Notes: generated from the letters alone by a model not told the origin. 64,000 bases of DNA from JAJTHC01 sp044348005 (GCA_044348005.1 JBIKTR010000007.1:1-64000), one strand, 5' to 3'. Counted from the first letter of the stretch, positions 7,815-16,763 are shown. A program made the numbers and translations.

Positions 7815-9191
7815 TTAAATACTGAGGAGCGTTGGGCTTAGGCTGTCTTCCCACACGGAAACTATCTCGCCTTTAAGGTCATACGGCGTGACTTGCCCAA
7901 TTTTGACGGCCACTAAATCTCCAGGAATGATATTTTGCCCACTGCTTTTAATCAGCACTTGGTTGTCAATTTCAGGGGAATCCCACTGGCTACGGCCCAC
8001 AATTAAGCCAGACGCGCGAATTTCATCAATCACCACAGGGATGGTTTGCCCGAGCATGGCCTGATTTTTTCGATAGCTAATGGTTTGCTGCAGTTCCATA
8101 ATTTCATGGCGACGTCGTTTTTTTACGTCTGCAGGGACTTTGTTGGGTAAATCGGTACTCGCTGCCGTATCGACATCGCTGTATTCAAACACGCCCAAGC
8201 GATCCCATTCCACTTGACTCACCGTTTCTTTCAAGTGCTGAAACTCTTCTTCCGTTTCCCCAGGGAAGCCCACAATAAAGGTGGTGCGAAGCTTCACCCC
8301 AGGGATGCTGGATCGCACCCATTTCGCCCATTCCACCGTGTCAATCACAGGGCGGTTCATGCGCTTGAGCATTTCAGGGTGCGTATGTTGCAAGGGGCAG
8401 TCGAGATACTTCACCAAATGGGTAGAATCACGAATCGTGTCTAAAAGTTCCTGATTCAGGCGGTTATTGGGGTAGGCGTATAAAAAGCGCAGCCATTTTA
8501 GACCGTCAATTTGATTCAGCGTTTTAAGCAAGGTGGGTAAATCCGTGTCAATGTCTCGGCCGTAGCTGGTGTTGTCCTGACCAATCAGCACAATTTCGCT
8601 GACGCCTTTGGCAACGAGTTCTTGGACGCTCGCTTCAATACTTTCAACGGTTCGACTTCTTAAATTGCCCCGCATCGAAGGGATGATGCAAAACTTGCAT
8701 CGGTAATCACACCCTTCCGAAACCTTTACATAGACGCTGGCCCCCATCGTCACGTGACGACGGTGGCGGTCGTCTTGCAGGAGATAGGTTGGATCCTGCT
8801 GAATGGCCAACACGCGTTCGCCTTGCTGGATTTTGCGGACGACGCTAGCCACATCGGCGACTTGATGGGTACCGACTACGGCATCGGCTTCGGGGAATAA
8901 ATCCAGCAGTTCGCCTTGAAACTTTTGCGCCAAGCACCCTGAAATCAACAAGCGCTTGCCCCCTTCAGCCAAACGCACCAAGGTTTGGACGCTTTCCTTT
9001 TGAGCTTCTTCAATAAAAGCACAGGTGTTGACCAACACCATATCGGCTTGCGCTTCATCGGCCACAATGGTGTGCCCGTCTTGTTCCAAGGAACCGAGCA
9101 TGGTTTCGGTGTCCACCAAGTTTTTGGGGCATCCAAGGTGTACAAAGCTAATGTTAAGGGGTTTAACGGTTTCGGGCGTGGCGGTGGGCAT
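7815..9191 (-). CDS. rimO: Ribosomal protein S12 methylthiotransferase RimO
   Basis: This 458-residue radical SAM enzyme adds a methylthio group to an aspartate of ribosomal protein S12. It has the N-terminal UPF0004 domain with three cluster cysteines (C21 in LGCPKNLVD, one in VNTCAFIEEA, one in ISGCLAQK), the radical SAM motif CDYRCKFC near residue 160, and a C-terminal TRAM domain. HLGCPKNLVDTE is the RimO rather than the MiaB form. The ATG at 9191 has only a weak ribosome site. A TATACA/TACTAT cluster around 9228-9240 on the minus strand is a plausible -10. Confidence 0.94.
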   Translation of the reverse strand: MPTATPETVKPLNISFVHLGCPKNLVDTETMLGSLEQDGHTIVADEAQADMVLVNTCAFIEEAQKESVQTLVRLAEGGKRLLISGCLAQKFQGELLDLFPEADAVVGTHQVADVASVVRKIQQGERVLAIQQDPTYLLQDDRHRRHVTMGASVYVKVSEGCDYRCKFCIIPSMRGNLRSRTVESIEASVQELVAKGVSEIVLIGQDNTSYGRDIDTDLPTLLKTLNQIDGLKWLRFLYAYPNNRLNQELLDTIRDSTHLVKYLDCPLQHTHPEMLKRMNRPVIDTVEWAKWVRSSIPGVKLRTTFIVGFPGETEEEFQHLKETVSQVEWDRLGVFEYSDVDTAASTDLPNKVPADVKKRRRHEIMELQQTISYRKNQAMLGQTIPVVIDEIRASGLIVGRSQWDSPEIDNQVLIKSSGQNIIPGDLVAVKIGQVTPYDLKGEIVSVWEDSLSPTLLSI

Positions 9192-9306
9192 GCGGGTAGG
9201 GTCTCATTTCACGATGGGGGATTTTGTTTCATGTATAGTAAAAGTACCACTAACATAAAGTCGCATCAATCTTTTCGTGTGCTTTATATATAGGAAAGTT
9301 TCTTTA

Positions 9307-9333
9307 CCCCCCTCTCCCTTAGGGAGGAGGAAC
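9307..9333. repeat. C/G-rich palindromic repeat, CTCTCCCTTAGGGAGGAGG type
   Basis: An imperfect palindrome just upstream of the 9367 gene. The same core and flank (AGGGAGGAGGAACAAA) recur at 38249-38268. It resembles the short palindromes scattered between genes in many bacteria. No gene function is implied. Confidence 0.6.
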
Positions 9334-9366
9334 AAAACCCGTTAAAACAGAAGAAAGGAACGCGGT

Positions 9367-9633
9367 ATGGATGTCAATCACGAACGCTTTGGCGAATACG
9401 AAAGCGCCTTCAACGCCCTAGCTGAAGACGCTACGCCGTGGGAAGGCGACAAGCCTGCCCTAGACAGCATGGCGGTTTACCTCTGCCTGTATGGCGAAAA
9501 CGGCCTTGTGGTCGAAGATGAGTTCACGTTGCTGGAAACCCTAAAAACCCGCACGGCTGAAAACGCCGATGCCTTATGGCGGATTGATATTGAAGCGGAT
9601 TACTATCAGGATATTATTTTGTTTGTGAAATAA
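9367..9633 (+). CDS. Hypothetical acidic protein
   Basis: An 88-residue acidic soluble protein that I do not recognise. It has no signal peptide or membrane segment. The sequence is Glu/Asp-rich throughout with a hydrophobic stretch AVYLCLYGENGLVV in the middle and ends DYYQDIILFVK, which suggests a small alpha/beta fold. The start is well supported: AAAGGA lies eight bases before the ATG. It converges on dnaX with three bases between the stop codons. Confidence 0.7.
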   Translation: MDVNHERFGEYESAFNALAEDATPWEGDKPALDSMAVYLCLYGENGLVVEDEFTLLETLKTRTAENADALWRIDIEADYYQDIILFVK

Positions 9634-9636
9634 GCC

Positions 9637-11730
9637 CTACTCGTCGTCGGTAGCGTCTGTTACGTCTAACAGCGTGCCTTGAATGACGCCCGTGTCTTCA
9701 TCATCCACCGTGGTGATGGCCACATCCGTGGCGTTTAATAACGCCACAGCTTGTAATTTAGACGCTTCTAAATCATCCCCCGAACCCTGAATCGTTATGG
9801 GGGCGAGGGCGTCTTGTGTTAAAGGCGTCATCGGTTCTTTTGGTAAGGATTGCTCATCCTCTTCATTGAACACTTGCACAGGCTCCGTTTCTTTTTCGGG
9901 AAACAAGCCCGCCGCTGAAGTCACAAGTGCTGGCGTGGCAACGTTTTGAAGGGGCAACGGCGCGGGTGAAACAGGCATCACTTCAACTGGAATTAACGTT
10001 TGGCCTTCAAGCGTATTAAGCGGATTCCCCTGTTTTGCTGGAGCATTTGCAGGGGGGGCTATGGGCTGGACTATGGAAGCTCCAGCCACTTGAAAGGCAA
10101 TGTGTAGTTCTTGGCCCAAGACTTGGGCGGCCGCCTTTTTATAATGGGCGATTTTGTCAGGGGTTTGCATCATTTTAAGCAGGGGTGCGCTTTTGCAAGA
10201 AAGCACGAGCTTTTGCGCGTTTTGTTCGACAATATGCACGTGCTGTAAAAACAACGGACGCACCGCCCCTGAGCTGATTAAGGCACAAATGTGTTGATGT
10301 AAATCTTGCAAATTGCTCGGGGCTGGCGAAGCCGTTTGAACTTGCGGTGGGGCTTGTCGTGGAGCGGGGGCTGGATTCGCTTGAGGAGCAGGCATAACAG
10401 GAGGCATCGCTTGCGGAGCAGACATTTGAGCCACTGGAGCCGACGGGTTATACGGCGGGGGCCCTGAAGGAGGCGGTGCCGATCGATAGGCGGGGGCTTG
10501 CATCGGCGCGTGGCTGGCCTGAGAAGGTTTGGCATGCTTGAGCTGGTTGAGCTGTTGTTCAAGGGCTTCCAAACGCTCCAGCAAAGCCGTCATATCGTGA
10601 GGCATCACATTCATGCAAATCGCCAGTAAGCCCACTTCCAAGTTTAAGGACGGTTCTTGGGCGTGGCGAATGTCTTGATCCAACTGGTTTAGGGCGTTCA
10701 TAATGCTGGCCACTTGAGCCGAATTCACCAAAGGCGCCAAACGCTTGACGCTTTCAACCACCGCTTCAGACGTATCTAAATCATCGGCGCTTAAGGCGTC
10801 TGACCCCACTGCTGTGGCAATCAGCAAGTGACGCAAACTCATCATTAACGGCCGAATCACTTGGCGGGCTTCAATGCCTTTTTGGTTGAAGTCTGAAATA
10901 TAGTTGAGCGCCATTTGGGCGTCATGTTGAATCAGGGCTTCGGCGAGCGCGAGCATTTGCTCTTCAGGCACTTCGCCTAAAAACTCAATCAATTCCGCCA
11001 AAGCAAAGGCACCCTGCTTGCCACGCGCCAATACAGAAACTTGATCCAAATTAGACAAGGCATCCCGCAAGCCCCCATGCGCCTTTCGCGCCAAGTGCAA
11101 TAACGCGTTGGATTCAATCGACAAACCTTCTTTTTGGCAAATATCGATGAGGTGCTGATGAATTGCGGCCGTTGGAATACGGTTAAACATAAATTGTTGG
11201 CAGCGGGAAACAATGGTGGGCAACACCTTGTGGGCTTCGGTGGTGGCAAAAATAAAAATAACCCGATCAGGCGGTTCTTCAAGCGTTTTAAGCAACGCGT
11301 TAAAGGCTTGAGAAGACAACATATGAATTTCATCAATGATGTAAATCTTGTAACGCCCCGCGAGTGGCGCAAATTGACACGATTCGATTAAGTGGCGCGC
11401 ATCTTCAACGCCTCCGTTAGAGGCGGCGTCAAACTCGATGACGTCTAAATCATTGCCTGCGGTAATGTTGACACACGAATCACAGACTTGACAAGGCGTT
11501 GCGGTGGGGCCTTCCACACAGTTAAGCGATTTCGCCAAAATACGCGCAGAAGAGGTTTTACCAGTGCCTCGTGGGCCGGTGAACAAATAAGCGTGGGCAA
11601 TACGGTTTAAGGCAATGGCATTACTGAGCGTTTGCGCTACCGCATGTTGCCCCACCAGTTCAGGTAAACTTTGGGGGCGGTACTTGCGGTACAATGGTAA
11701 GTGCGATTCTTGTAAAATCGATGCGTGCAT
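9637..11730 (-). CDS. dnaX: DNA polymerase III subunit gamma/tau
   Basis: This 697-residue clamp-loader subunit uses ATP to open the sliding clamp and, in its long form, couples the polymerases at the fork. Visible are LPLYRKYRPQSLPELVGQ, the P-loop GPRGTGKT at 52-59, a zinc module with LNC and CQVCDSC, the Walker B-like YIIDEIHMLS and the sensor-1 region FATTEAHKVLP with the arginine-finger SRCQ. A Pro/Ala/Gln-rich linker (about 405-475) precedes a tau-like C-terminal region. I chose the ATG at 11730 because AAAGGTGG sits five bases upstream; a GTG at 11739 lies within that site. No obvious slippery site for a short gamma form was found by eye. Confidence 0.93.
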   Translation of the reverse strand: MHASILQESHLPLYRKYRPQSLPELVGQHAVAQTLSNAIALNRIAHAYLFTGPRGTGKTSSARILAKSLNCVEGPTATPCQVCDSCVNITAGNDLDVIEFDAASNGGVEDARHLIESCQFAPLAGRYKIYIIDEIHMLSSQAFNALLKTLEEPPDRVIFIFATTEAHKVLPTIVSRCQQFMFNRIPTAAIHQHLIDICQKEGLSIESNALLHLARKAHGGLRDALSNLDQVSVLARGKQGAFALAELIEFLGEVPEEQMLALAEALIQHDAQMALNYISDFNQKGIEARQVIRPLMMSLRHLLIATAVGSDALSADDLDTSEAVVESVKRLAPLVNSAQVASIMNALNQLDQDIRHAQEPSLNLEVGLLAICMNVMPHDMTALLERLEALEQQLNQLKHAKPSQASHAPMQAPAYRSAPPPSGPPPYNPSAPVAQMSAPQAMPPVMPAPQANPAPAPRQAPPQVQTASPAPSNLQDLHQHICALISSGAVRPLFLQHVHIVEQNAQKLVLSCKSAPLLKMMQTPDKIAHYKKAAAQVLGQELHIAFQVAGASIVQPIAPPANAPAKQGNPLNTLEGQTLIPVEVMPVSPAPLPLQNVATPALVTSAAGLFPEKETEPVQVFNEEDEQSLPKEPMTPLTQDALAPITIQGSGDDLEASKLQAVALLNATDVAITTVDDEDTGVIQGTLLDVTDATDDE

Positions 11731-11770
11731 GAAGGCCACCTTTTCGGGTTGTGAAGTAGTTGCCCACCAC

Positions 11771-12520
11771 TTATTTAGTGGAACCTTGACTGGCTACGGC
11801 GTGCATGGCGGCTTGGATCGCCTCAGCATCGCCCAAGTAATAATGCTTAATGGGTTTAAGGTTTTCATCCAACTCATAGACCAACGGTTGCCCTGTGGGA
11901 ATGTTGAGTTCGAGGACTTCGGCTTCGCTTAAACCGTCCAGATATTTCACCAAGGCGCGCAAACTATTGCCATGTGCGGCAATTAACACACGTTTGCCGG
12001 CTTTTACTTCAGGAGCAATCACCGTTTGCCAGTAAGGCACCACACGCGCCACCGTTTCCTTCAAGCTTTCGGTCAGCGGGAGTCCTGCGTCGTTTAAGTG
12101 GGCGTAACGAGCGTCATGCCCAGGGTAACGAAGGTCGTCTTTCGTTAAGGGGGGGGGGGTAATATCATAGCTACGTCGCCAGATTTTGACTTGTTCTTCA
12201 CCGTATTTTTGAGCCGTTTCGCTTTTGTCTAGCCCTTGCAACGCGCCGTAATGGCGTTCATTAAGGTGCCAATCCTTCACCACAGGAATGTAGAGTTCAT
12301 CCATGGCGTCGAGCACTTGATTTTGCGTTTTAATGGCTCGTTTTTGTAGGGAAGTAAAACTTAAATCAAAGCCATAACCGTTGGCTTTAAGCAGTTTTCC
12401 CGCGTCTTGCGCTTCTTGAACGCCTTGGGCGGTTAAGTCGACATCATGCCAGCCGGTGAAGCGGTTTGACAGATTCCATTCGCTCTGCCCGTGACGAATT
12501 AAAACAAGGGTATAGACCAT
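11771..12520 (-). CDS. gpmA: 2,3-bisphosphoglycerate-dependent phosphoglycerate mutase
   Basis: This 249-residue glycolytic enzyme interconverts 3- and 2-phosphoglycerate through a phosphohistidine. LIRHGQSEWN carries the catalytic His, FTGWHDVDLT follows, LNERHYGALQGLDKSE is the second family block, and AAHGNSLRALVKYLDG holds the second His. The ATG at 12520 is preferred because AAAAGGA lies upstream with good spacing; the in-frame ATG at 12529 falls in that site. TAGAAT at 12562-12557 (minus) is a possible -10. The gene contains a run of 11 G on the plus strand at 12149-12159 that encodes a Pro-Pro-Pro stretch, an unusually long homopolymer for a glycolytic gene. Confidence 0.94.
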   Translation of the reverse strand: MVYTLVLIRHGQSEWNLSNRFTGWHDVDLTAQGVQEAQDAGKLLKANGYGFDLSFTSLQKRAIKTQNQVLDAMDELYIPVVKDWHLNERHYGALQGLDKSETAQKYGEEQVKIWRRSYDITPPPLTKDDLRYPGHDARYAHLNDAGLPLTESLKETVARVVPYWQTVIAPEVKAGKRVLIAAHGNSLRALVKYLDGLSEAEVLELNIPTGQPLVYELDENLKPIKHYYLGDAEAIQAAMHAVASQGSTK

Positions 12521-12760
12521 GGCACACATCCTTTTGGGTAAAATGAAACTGCTTTTATTCTACCTGAAGCGCTCAAAAATGCCAAGTCATCTGTTTTTCT
12601 GATACACTATGTTTTGATAAATACGTTGTTTTGATAAATACATTTCTAACAAAGACGTTTTTCTATAGTGTCCGAAAGACAAAACACGTCAAACTAAAGA
12701 AACTAAAGAAACGAAATAAACGAAAGAAAATAAATAAATATGCCCCTTTTTTGGCAAAAA

Positions 12761-12800
12761 ACTAAAGAAAACGAAAGAAAACGAAAGAAAACGAAAGAAA
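12761..12800 (+). repeat. Purine-rich 10-bp tandem repeat upstream of fmt
   Basis: Four tandem 10-mers (one ACTAAAGAAA, then three ACGAAAGAAA) end two bases before the GGAG ribosome site of fmt. Looser A/G-rich repeats extend upstream from about 12690. The gap 12521-12814 otherwise holds two copies of GTTTTGATAAATAC around 12610-12640 and a CTATAGTGT motif at 12663. Confidence 0.8.
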
Positions 12801-12814
12801 ATGGAGATTGCCTC

Positions 12815-13777
12815 ATGCCCCCCCTACGCATCGTATTTATGGGAACCCCAGACTTTTCTGTACCGTGTTTGAACGAACTACTCAACGCACCCGATATTCA
12901 AGTCGTGGCGGTGGTGACCCAACCTGATCGCCCTGCAGGTCGAGGCAAGAAGCTTACGCCTTCGCCTGTCAAAGTCGTGGCGAAAACCCTTAATATACCA
13001 GTGTTTACGCCTGAACGGCTCCGTAAGGAAGACGATGTGATGCAAGCCCTTGAAGAGCTTACCCCTGACTATATCGTCACCATTGCCTTTGGGCAAATCC
13101 TCCCCCCACGAGTGCTGCAAACCCCGAAAAAAGGCGTGGTCAATGTGCATGCATCCTTATTGCCTGAATACCGAGGCGCCAACCCCATTCAGTGGGCCGT
13201 GCTAGACGGCAAGGCGGAAACAGGCTTAACCACTATGTTTAGCGATGAAGGCGTCGACACAGGCGATATGCTCCTCAAGCGGAGCCTCCCCATTGAAGCG
13301 GACGACACCACAGGTTCGCTCTCGGACAAGTTGGCCCACATCGCGGGGAGCGTGTTGCTAGAAACGCTCGCAGGGCTTGAAAACGGACGTATCACCCCCC
13401 AAAAGCAAAACGATGCGTTAGCCACTTTTGCCCCCAAGCTCAAAAAGGAAGAGGCCTACATCGATTGGACGGCACCCGCCCAGCAGGTCAAACAACGCAT
13501 TCAAGCCTTGACGCCTTTCCCCAGTGCGAAAGTGAGCTTTAAAGACGTCGTGTTAAAACTTGGCACAGTTTCGGTGGTGAAAGACGCTGAAGTAAGTGAA
13601 GCACCAGCAGGGCAGGTGCTAGACGTCAATAAACAAGGCATTTTCGTGCAAACAGGCGACGGGGTTTTGTGCATTGAAACGCTTCAACCCGCTGGCAAGG
13701 CGTTAATGAAGGCGTCTGACTGGGGGCGTAATGCGATGTTCAAACATTCGCCCGATGACCTGGTTTCTTTTCAATAA
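12815..13777 (+). CDS. fmt: Methionyl-tRNA formyltransferase
   Basis: This 320-residue enzyme formylates initiator Met-tRNA using 10-formyl-tetrahydrofolate. The start MPPLRIVFMGTPDFSVP and the folate/catalytic block ASLLPEYRGANPIQWA (with the Asn-His-Asp-type active site; His in VNVHASLLP) identify it, and the C-terminal domain follows. The ATG at 12815 is chosen because GGAG lies eight bases upstream and the family begins there; the open frame extending back to 12740 translates only a low-complexity Lys/Glu repeat. The codon after the start lies in a run of seven C. Confidence 0.94.
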   Translation: MPPLRIVFMGTPDFSVPCLNELLNAPDIQVVAVVTQPDRPAGRGKKLTPSPVKVVAKTLNIPVFTPERLRKEDDVMQALEELTPDYIVTIAFGQILPPRVLQTPKKGVVNVHASLLPEYRGANPIQWAVLDGKAETGLTTMFSDEGVDTGDMLLKRSLPIEADDTTGSLSDKLAHIAGSVLLETLAGLENGRITPQKQNDALATFAPKLKKEEAYIDWTAPAQQVKQRIQALTPFPSAKVSFKDVVLKLGTVSVVKDAEVSEAPAGQVLDVNKQGIFVQTGDGVLCIETLQPAGKALMKASDWGRNAMFKHSPDDLVSFQ

Positions 13778-13780
13778 ATT

Positions 13781-13789
13781 TGCTACAAT
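13781..13789 (+). promoter_or_regulatory. Extended -10 promoter for gdhA
   Basis: TGCTACAAT lies 41 bases before the gdhA start and just after the fmt stop. It matches the extended -10 pattern seen at several other genes in the window. Confidence 0.5.
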
Positions 13790-13829
13790 AAAAAGGTACA
13801 TAGTGTTTTTAAGAGAGGGATGACCTATC

Positions 13830-15101
13830 ATGATGGCGCAACATCCGATGAAAGAGTTTTACAACGAAACCTTTGACATGGCACAAAAGCAACTCGACGC
13901 CGTTGCGGAGATCATGAACTTGGATGCGGGCGTCCACGAACGGCTGCGCTTTCCGCGTAAATCGTTGATTGTTTCAGTCCCCATTAAGTTGGACAACGGC
14001 CTGACCAAGCTGTTTATGGGCTACCGTGTGCAACATGATCAAACCCTTGGGCCTTCTAAAGGGGGCGTGCGTTTTCACCATGATGTTCAACTCGGTGAAG
14101 TGGCGGCCCTTGCCATGTGGATGACCTGGAAATGTTCCCTGCTGAACTTGCCTTATGGGGGCGCCAAAGGCGGGGTGTGTTGCTTCCCTGAAGAAATGAG
14201 CGAAAACGAACTTGAACGCCTGACGCGTCGTTACACGACGGAGATACTGTCGATGATTGGGCCTGAAAAAGACATTCCCGCACCAGACATGTACACCAAC
14301 GAAAAAATGATGGCATGGATGATGGACACCTATTCTAATTTTATTGGCTATGCCGTCCCCGGTGTCGTCACAGGCAAACCCGTGAGTGTGGGCGGAACGC
14401 TTGGACGTGTAGAAGCCACAGGCCGTGGCGTGGCGTTGACCGTTGAACTGGCGGTGCAGAAGCTTGGCAAGTTTGGGGATTCGCCTACTGTGGCGGTGCA
14501 GGGCTTCGGCAATGTGGGGAGTATTACGGCGAAGTTTTTGCATCAAAAGGGGTATAGAATTGTCGCCATTACGGATGTGAAAGGGGGTATTTATGACCCT
14601 ACAGGCATTGATGTACCTAAATTGCAAGCCTATGTGCGTGAACATGGTTCTGTAGAAGGCTACATCCCCGGTGAGGCGTTAGATTTAAAAGAAATTTTTG
14701 AGCTAGATGTGGATGTACTCGTACCTGCGGCGGTGGCGAATTGCATCACCGAAGCGAATGCGGATCGCGTGAAGGCTCGCATTGTCGCCGAAGGGGCGAA
14801 CGGTCCTGTTACCACAGAAGCCGACCGCATTTTAGATGCCAAGGGGATTTATGTCATCCCAGGTATTTTAGCGAACGCAGGCGGTGTGGTCGTTTCTTAC
14901 TTTGAGTGGGTGCAGGATATTCAGCACTTGTTTTGGTCTGAAAATGAAGTCACCAACAAGTTGACGTACCTAATGGGTAAAGCCTTCGACGAGGTGTTCC
15001 ATACGGCCTTAGAACGTAAGGTGTCCCCTCGCACGGCCGCGATGATTATCGGGGTGGGCCGAGTCGCGGAAGCCAAGAAACTGCGTGGCTTGTATCCTTA
15101 G
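13830..15101 (+). CDS. gdhA: Glutamate dehydrogenase
   Basis: This 423-residue enzyme interconverts glutamate and 2-oxoglutarate plus ammonia with NAD(P). The N-terminal substrate domain shows FMGYRVQHD, GPSKGGVRFH and the catalytic-lysine region LPYGGAKGGV. The Rossmann domain carries VAVQGFGNVGS and GPVTTEADRIL. Length and motifs match the short hexameric Glu/Leu/Phe/Val dehydrogenase family. Two tandem ATGs lie behind GAGAGGG. With glnA and aspA it forms the ammonia-handling set in this window. Coenzyme preference cannot be read with confidence. Confidence 0.93.
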   Translation: MMAQHPMKEFYNETFDMAQKQLDAVAEIMNLDAGVHERLRFPRKSLIVSVPIKLDNGLTKLFMGYRVQHDQTLGPSKGGVRFHHDVQLGEVAALAMWMTWKCSLLNLPYGGAKGGVCCFPEEMSENELERLTRRYTTEILSMIGPEKDIPAPDMYTNEKMMAWMMDTYSNFIGYAVPGVVTGKPVSVGGTLGRVEATGRGVALTVELAVQKLGKFGDSPTVAVQGFGNVGSITAKFLHQKGYRIVAITDVKGGIYDPTGIDVPKLQAYVREHGSVEGYIPGEALDLKEIFELDVDVLVPAAVANCITEANADRVKARIVAEGANGPVTTEADRILDAKGIYVIPGILANAGGVVVSYFEWVQDIQHLFWSENEVTNKLTYLMGKAFDEVFHTALERKVSPRTAAMIIGVGRVAEAKKLRGLYP

Positions 15102-15114
15102 GGGCTATTTTTTA

Positions 15115-15444
15115 GAGCAGACGTCAACGCACTAAATGCGAGGCTTCCGAGATATTTTGCGGACGTCGTGCAATGGAATGATGCGACGAGGTGGGGAGAA
15201 AAACCTTCTTATTCACGAAGTGAATCTACCCCTTTAGGATGGAGAGGTTGGGAGAGGAAACCAAAGGTTTTCTTTCCCAAGAGAAAAAGTCAGAGACTTT
15301 TTCGACATGAAGGGGGGATTTTCAAGGGGGGGCGAAGGGGAGGAGAAACGCAATACGTCCTCCCCTTCGTCCCCCCTTGAACCGCCTTTAGAGGTGTTGG
15401 AGACCTTTGGCGGAGCAAAGGTCTCTGACGACGACCAGCTAAAA
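15115..15444. repeat. Dispersed structured repeat, copy B
   Basis: This is the second copy of the element at 6916-7157, filling the gap between gdhA and sucC (15102-15584). It shares the leading segment, the hairpin (15321-15381) and the identical 68-base tail (15377-15444). It carries about 100 extra bases in the middle (roughly 15190-15305), which include small inverted repeats such as ATTCACGAAGTGAAT. The differences from copy A in the hairpin arms are mostly compensated on the opposite arm. Open frames through it are not shared with copy A. Confidence 0.85.
15321..15381. repeat. Long hairpin of repeat copy B
   Basis: A 24-bp stem with one G-T wobble: the left arm is 15321-15344, the loop GAAACGCAATACG 15345-15357, and the right arm 15358-15381. 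The loop is identical to copy A although the stem sequence differs. Confidence 0.85.
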
Positions 15445-15501
15445 ACAGAGCATGAAACATTCAAAAAAACTATAAAATCAACATCTCGTCAATATCGTCT
15501 A

Positions 15502-15531
15502 TTGCTTTTTTTACGGTATAGACGCTACAAT
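15502..15531 (+). promoter_or_regulatory. Probable promoter for sucCD
   Basis: TTGCTT at 15502-15507 and TACAAT at 15526-15531 with an 18-base spacer, about 47 bases upstream of the sucC ribosome site. Confidence 0.55.
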
Positions 15532-15584
15532 AGAGTCATGTTTGTTTTAGTTTGATTTATATTGATTAGTGAAGGAAATCCTGA

Positions 15585-16763
15585 ATGAAAATCCATGAAT
15601 ACCAAGCCAAAGGCTTGTTTCGTCAGTACAAGATCAACGTGCCCAATGGAGATGTGGCCACCACTGCCGAAGGAGCGGTTCAAGTCGCCTCTACCCTAAA
15701 AACGCCTAAAGTCGTCGTTAAAGCCCAAATCCATGCCGGCGGACGTGGCAAAGGTGGCGGTGTTAAAGTCGTCGACAACAACCCTGAAGCCGTCCGCACG
15801 GCTGCGGAAGCGATTATTGGCATGCAACTCATTACGCACCAAACTGGGCCAGAAGGGCAGAAAGTCAAATGCGTTTTGGTGGAAGAAGGGTCTCACATTG
15901 CGCGTGAATTGTACTTGGCCATCGTCATGGACAGAGCCACCTCGCGTCCCGTCCTAATGGCTTCCACAGAAGGGGGCATGGATATTGAAGAAGTCGCCGA
16001 AAAAACCCCTGAAAAAATTAAGAAAACGGTCATTCACCCTGCCTTAGGCATTCAGGCCTATGAAATTCGTGAAATCTGTTTTAATTTGGGTCTCAACCCC
16101 GCTCAAAGCAAGCAGGCTCACCAATTGATTCATAACCTCTACACCATGTTTATTGAAACCGACTGTAGCTTGCTTGAAATCAACCCGCTTATTATTACTA
16201 CAGATGATCAAGTCTTCGCCCTTGACGGTAAAGTCAACTTTGATTCCAACGCCTTGTATCGTCATGCGAACATTATGGCCTTGCGAGACTTGGATGAAGA
16301 AGATCCGCTGGAAGTGGAAGCGTCCAAATATGGCTTGAACTACATTAAGCTAGACGGCGAAGTCGCCTGCATGGTCAACGGGGCTGGTTTGGCCATGGCC
16401 ACCATGGATATTGTGAAACTCTACGGGGCTTCCCCCGCCAACTTTTTGGACGTGGGTGGTAGTGCCACCGAAGAGGCCATTGAAAACGCGTTTCGCATTA
16501 TTATGAGCGACAATGATGTGAAAGTGATTTTCATCAACATTTTTGGCGGTATTTTGCGTTGCGATTTGCTGGCGACTGGCGTGGTGAAAGCGGCTCAAAA
16601 GCTGAATATGCGCTTGCCCATTGTCATTCGTATGAAAGGCACCAATGTGGAAGAAGGCAAACGCATTTTAGCCGAAAGTGGTATTCGCTATGAAGTAGGC
16701 GACACCATTGAAGCGGCCGCTGAAAAGGTCGTTGCAAGTCTCAAGCAAACCACGTCCGTCTAA
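15585..16763 (+). CDS. sucC: Succinate-CoA ligase, beta subunit
   Basis: This 392-residue beta subunit of succinyl-CoA synthetase carries the ATP-grasp domain and the succinate site of the TCA enzyme that makes ATP or GTP from succinyl-CoA. It begins MKIHEYQAKGLFRQY, contains VVKAQIHAGGRGKGGGVKV (nucleotide-binding), LEINPLIIT, and the C-terminal ligase motif FINIFGGILRCDLLATGVV. The ribosome site GAAGGAA lies eight bases before the ATG. sucD follows after 51 bases on the same transcript. Confidence 0.95.
   Translation: MKIHEYQAKGLFRQYKINVPNGDVATTAEGAVQVASTLKTPKVVVKAQIHAGGRGKGGGVKVVDNNPEAVRTAAEAIIGMQLITHQTGPEGQKVKCVLVEEGSHIARELYLAIVMDRATSRPVLMASTEGGMDIEEVAEKTPEKIKKTVIHPALGIQAYEIREICFNLGLNPAQSKQAHQLIHNLYTMFIETDCSLLEINPLIITTDDQVFALDGKVNFDSNALYRHANIMALRDLDEEDPLEVEASKYGLNYIKLDGEVACMVNGAGLAMATMDIVKLYGASPANFLDVGGSATEEAIENAFRIIMSDNDVKVIFINIFGGILRCDLLATGVVKAAQKLNMRLPIVIRMKGTNVEEGKRILAESGIRYEVGDTIEAAAEKVVASLKQTTSV

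Noticed and set aside
9637..11730. Programmed frameshift in dnaX for a gamma product
   Set aside because: No A-rich slippery heptamer followed by an early stop was seen; the linker is Pro/Ala-rich instead.
12740..12814. N-terminal extension of Fmt
   Set aside because: It translates a Lys/Glu repeat from a purine-rich tandem DNA repeat, and the family start at 12815 has a good ribosome site.
13974..14645. 223-residue minus-strand frame opposite gdhA
   Set aside because: His/Arg-rich shadow translation of a conserved gene; no start context.
15168..15555. Three open frames within repeat copy B
   Set aside because: Low-complexity Gly/Arg/Ser products from hairpin arms, with no ribosome sites and no match in copy A.
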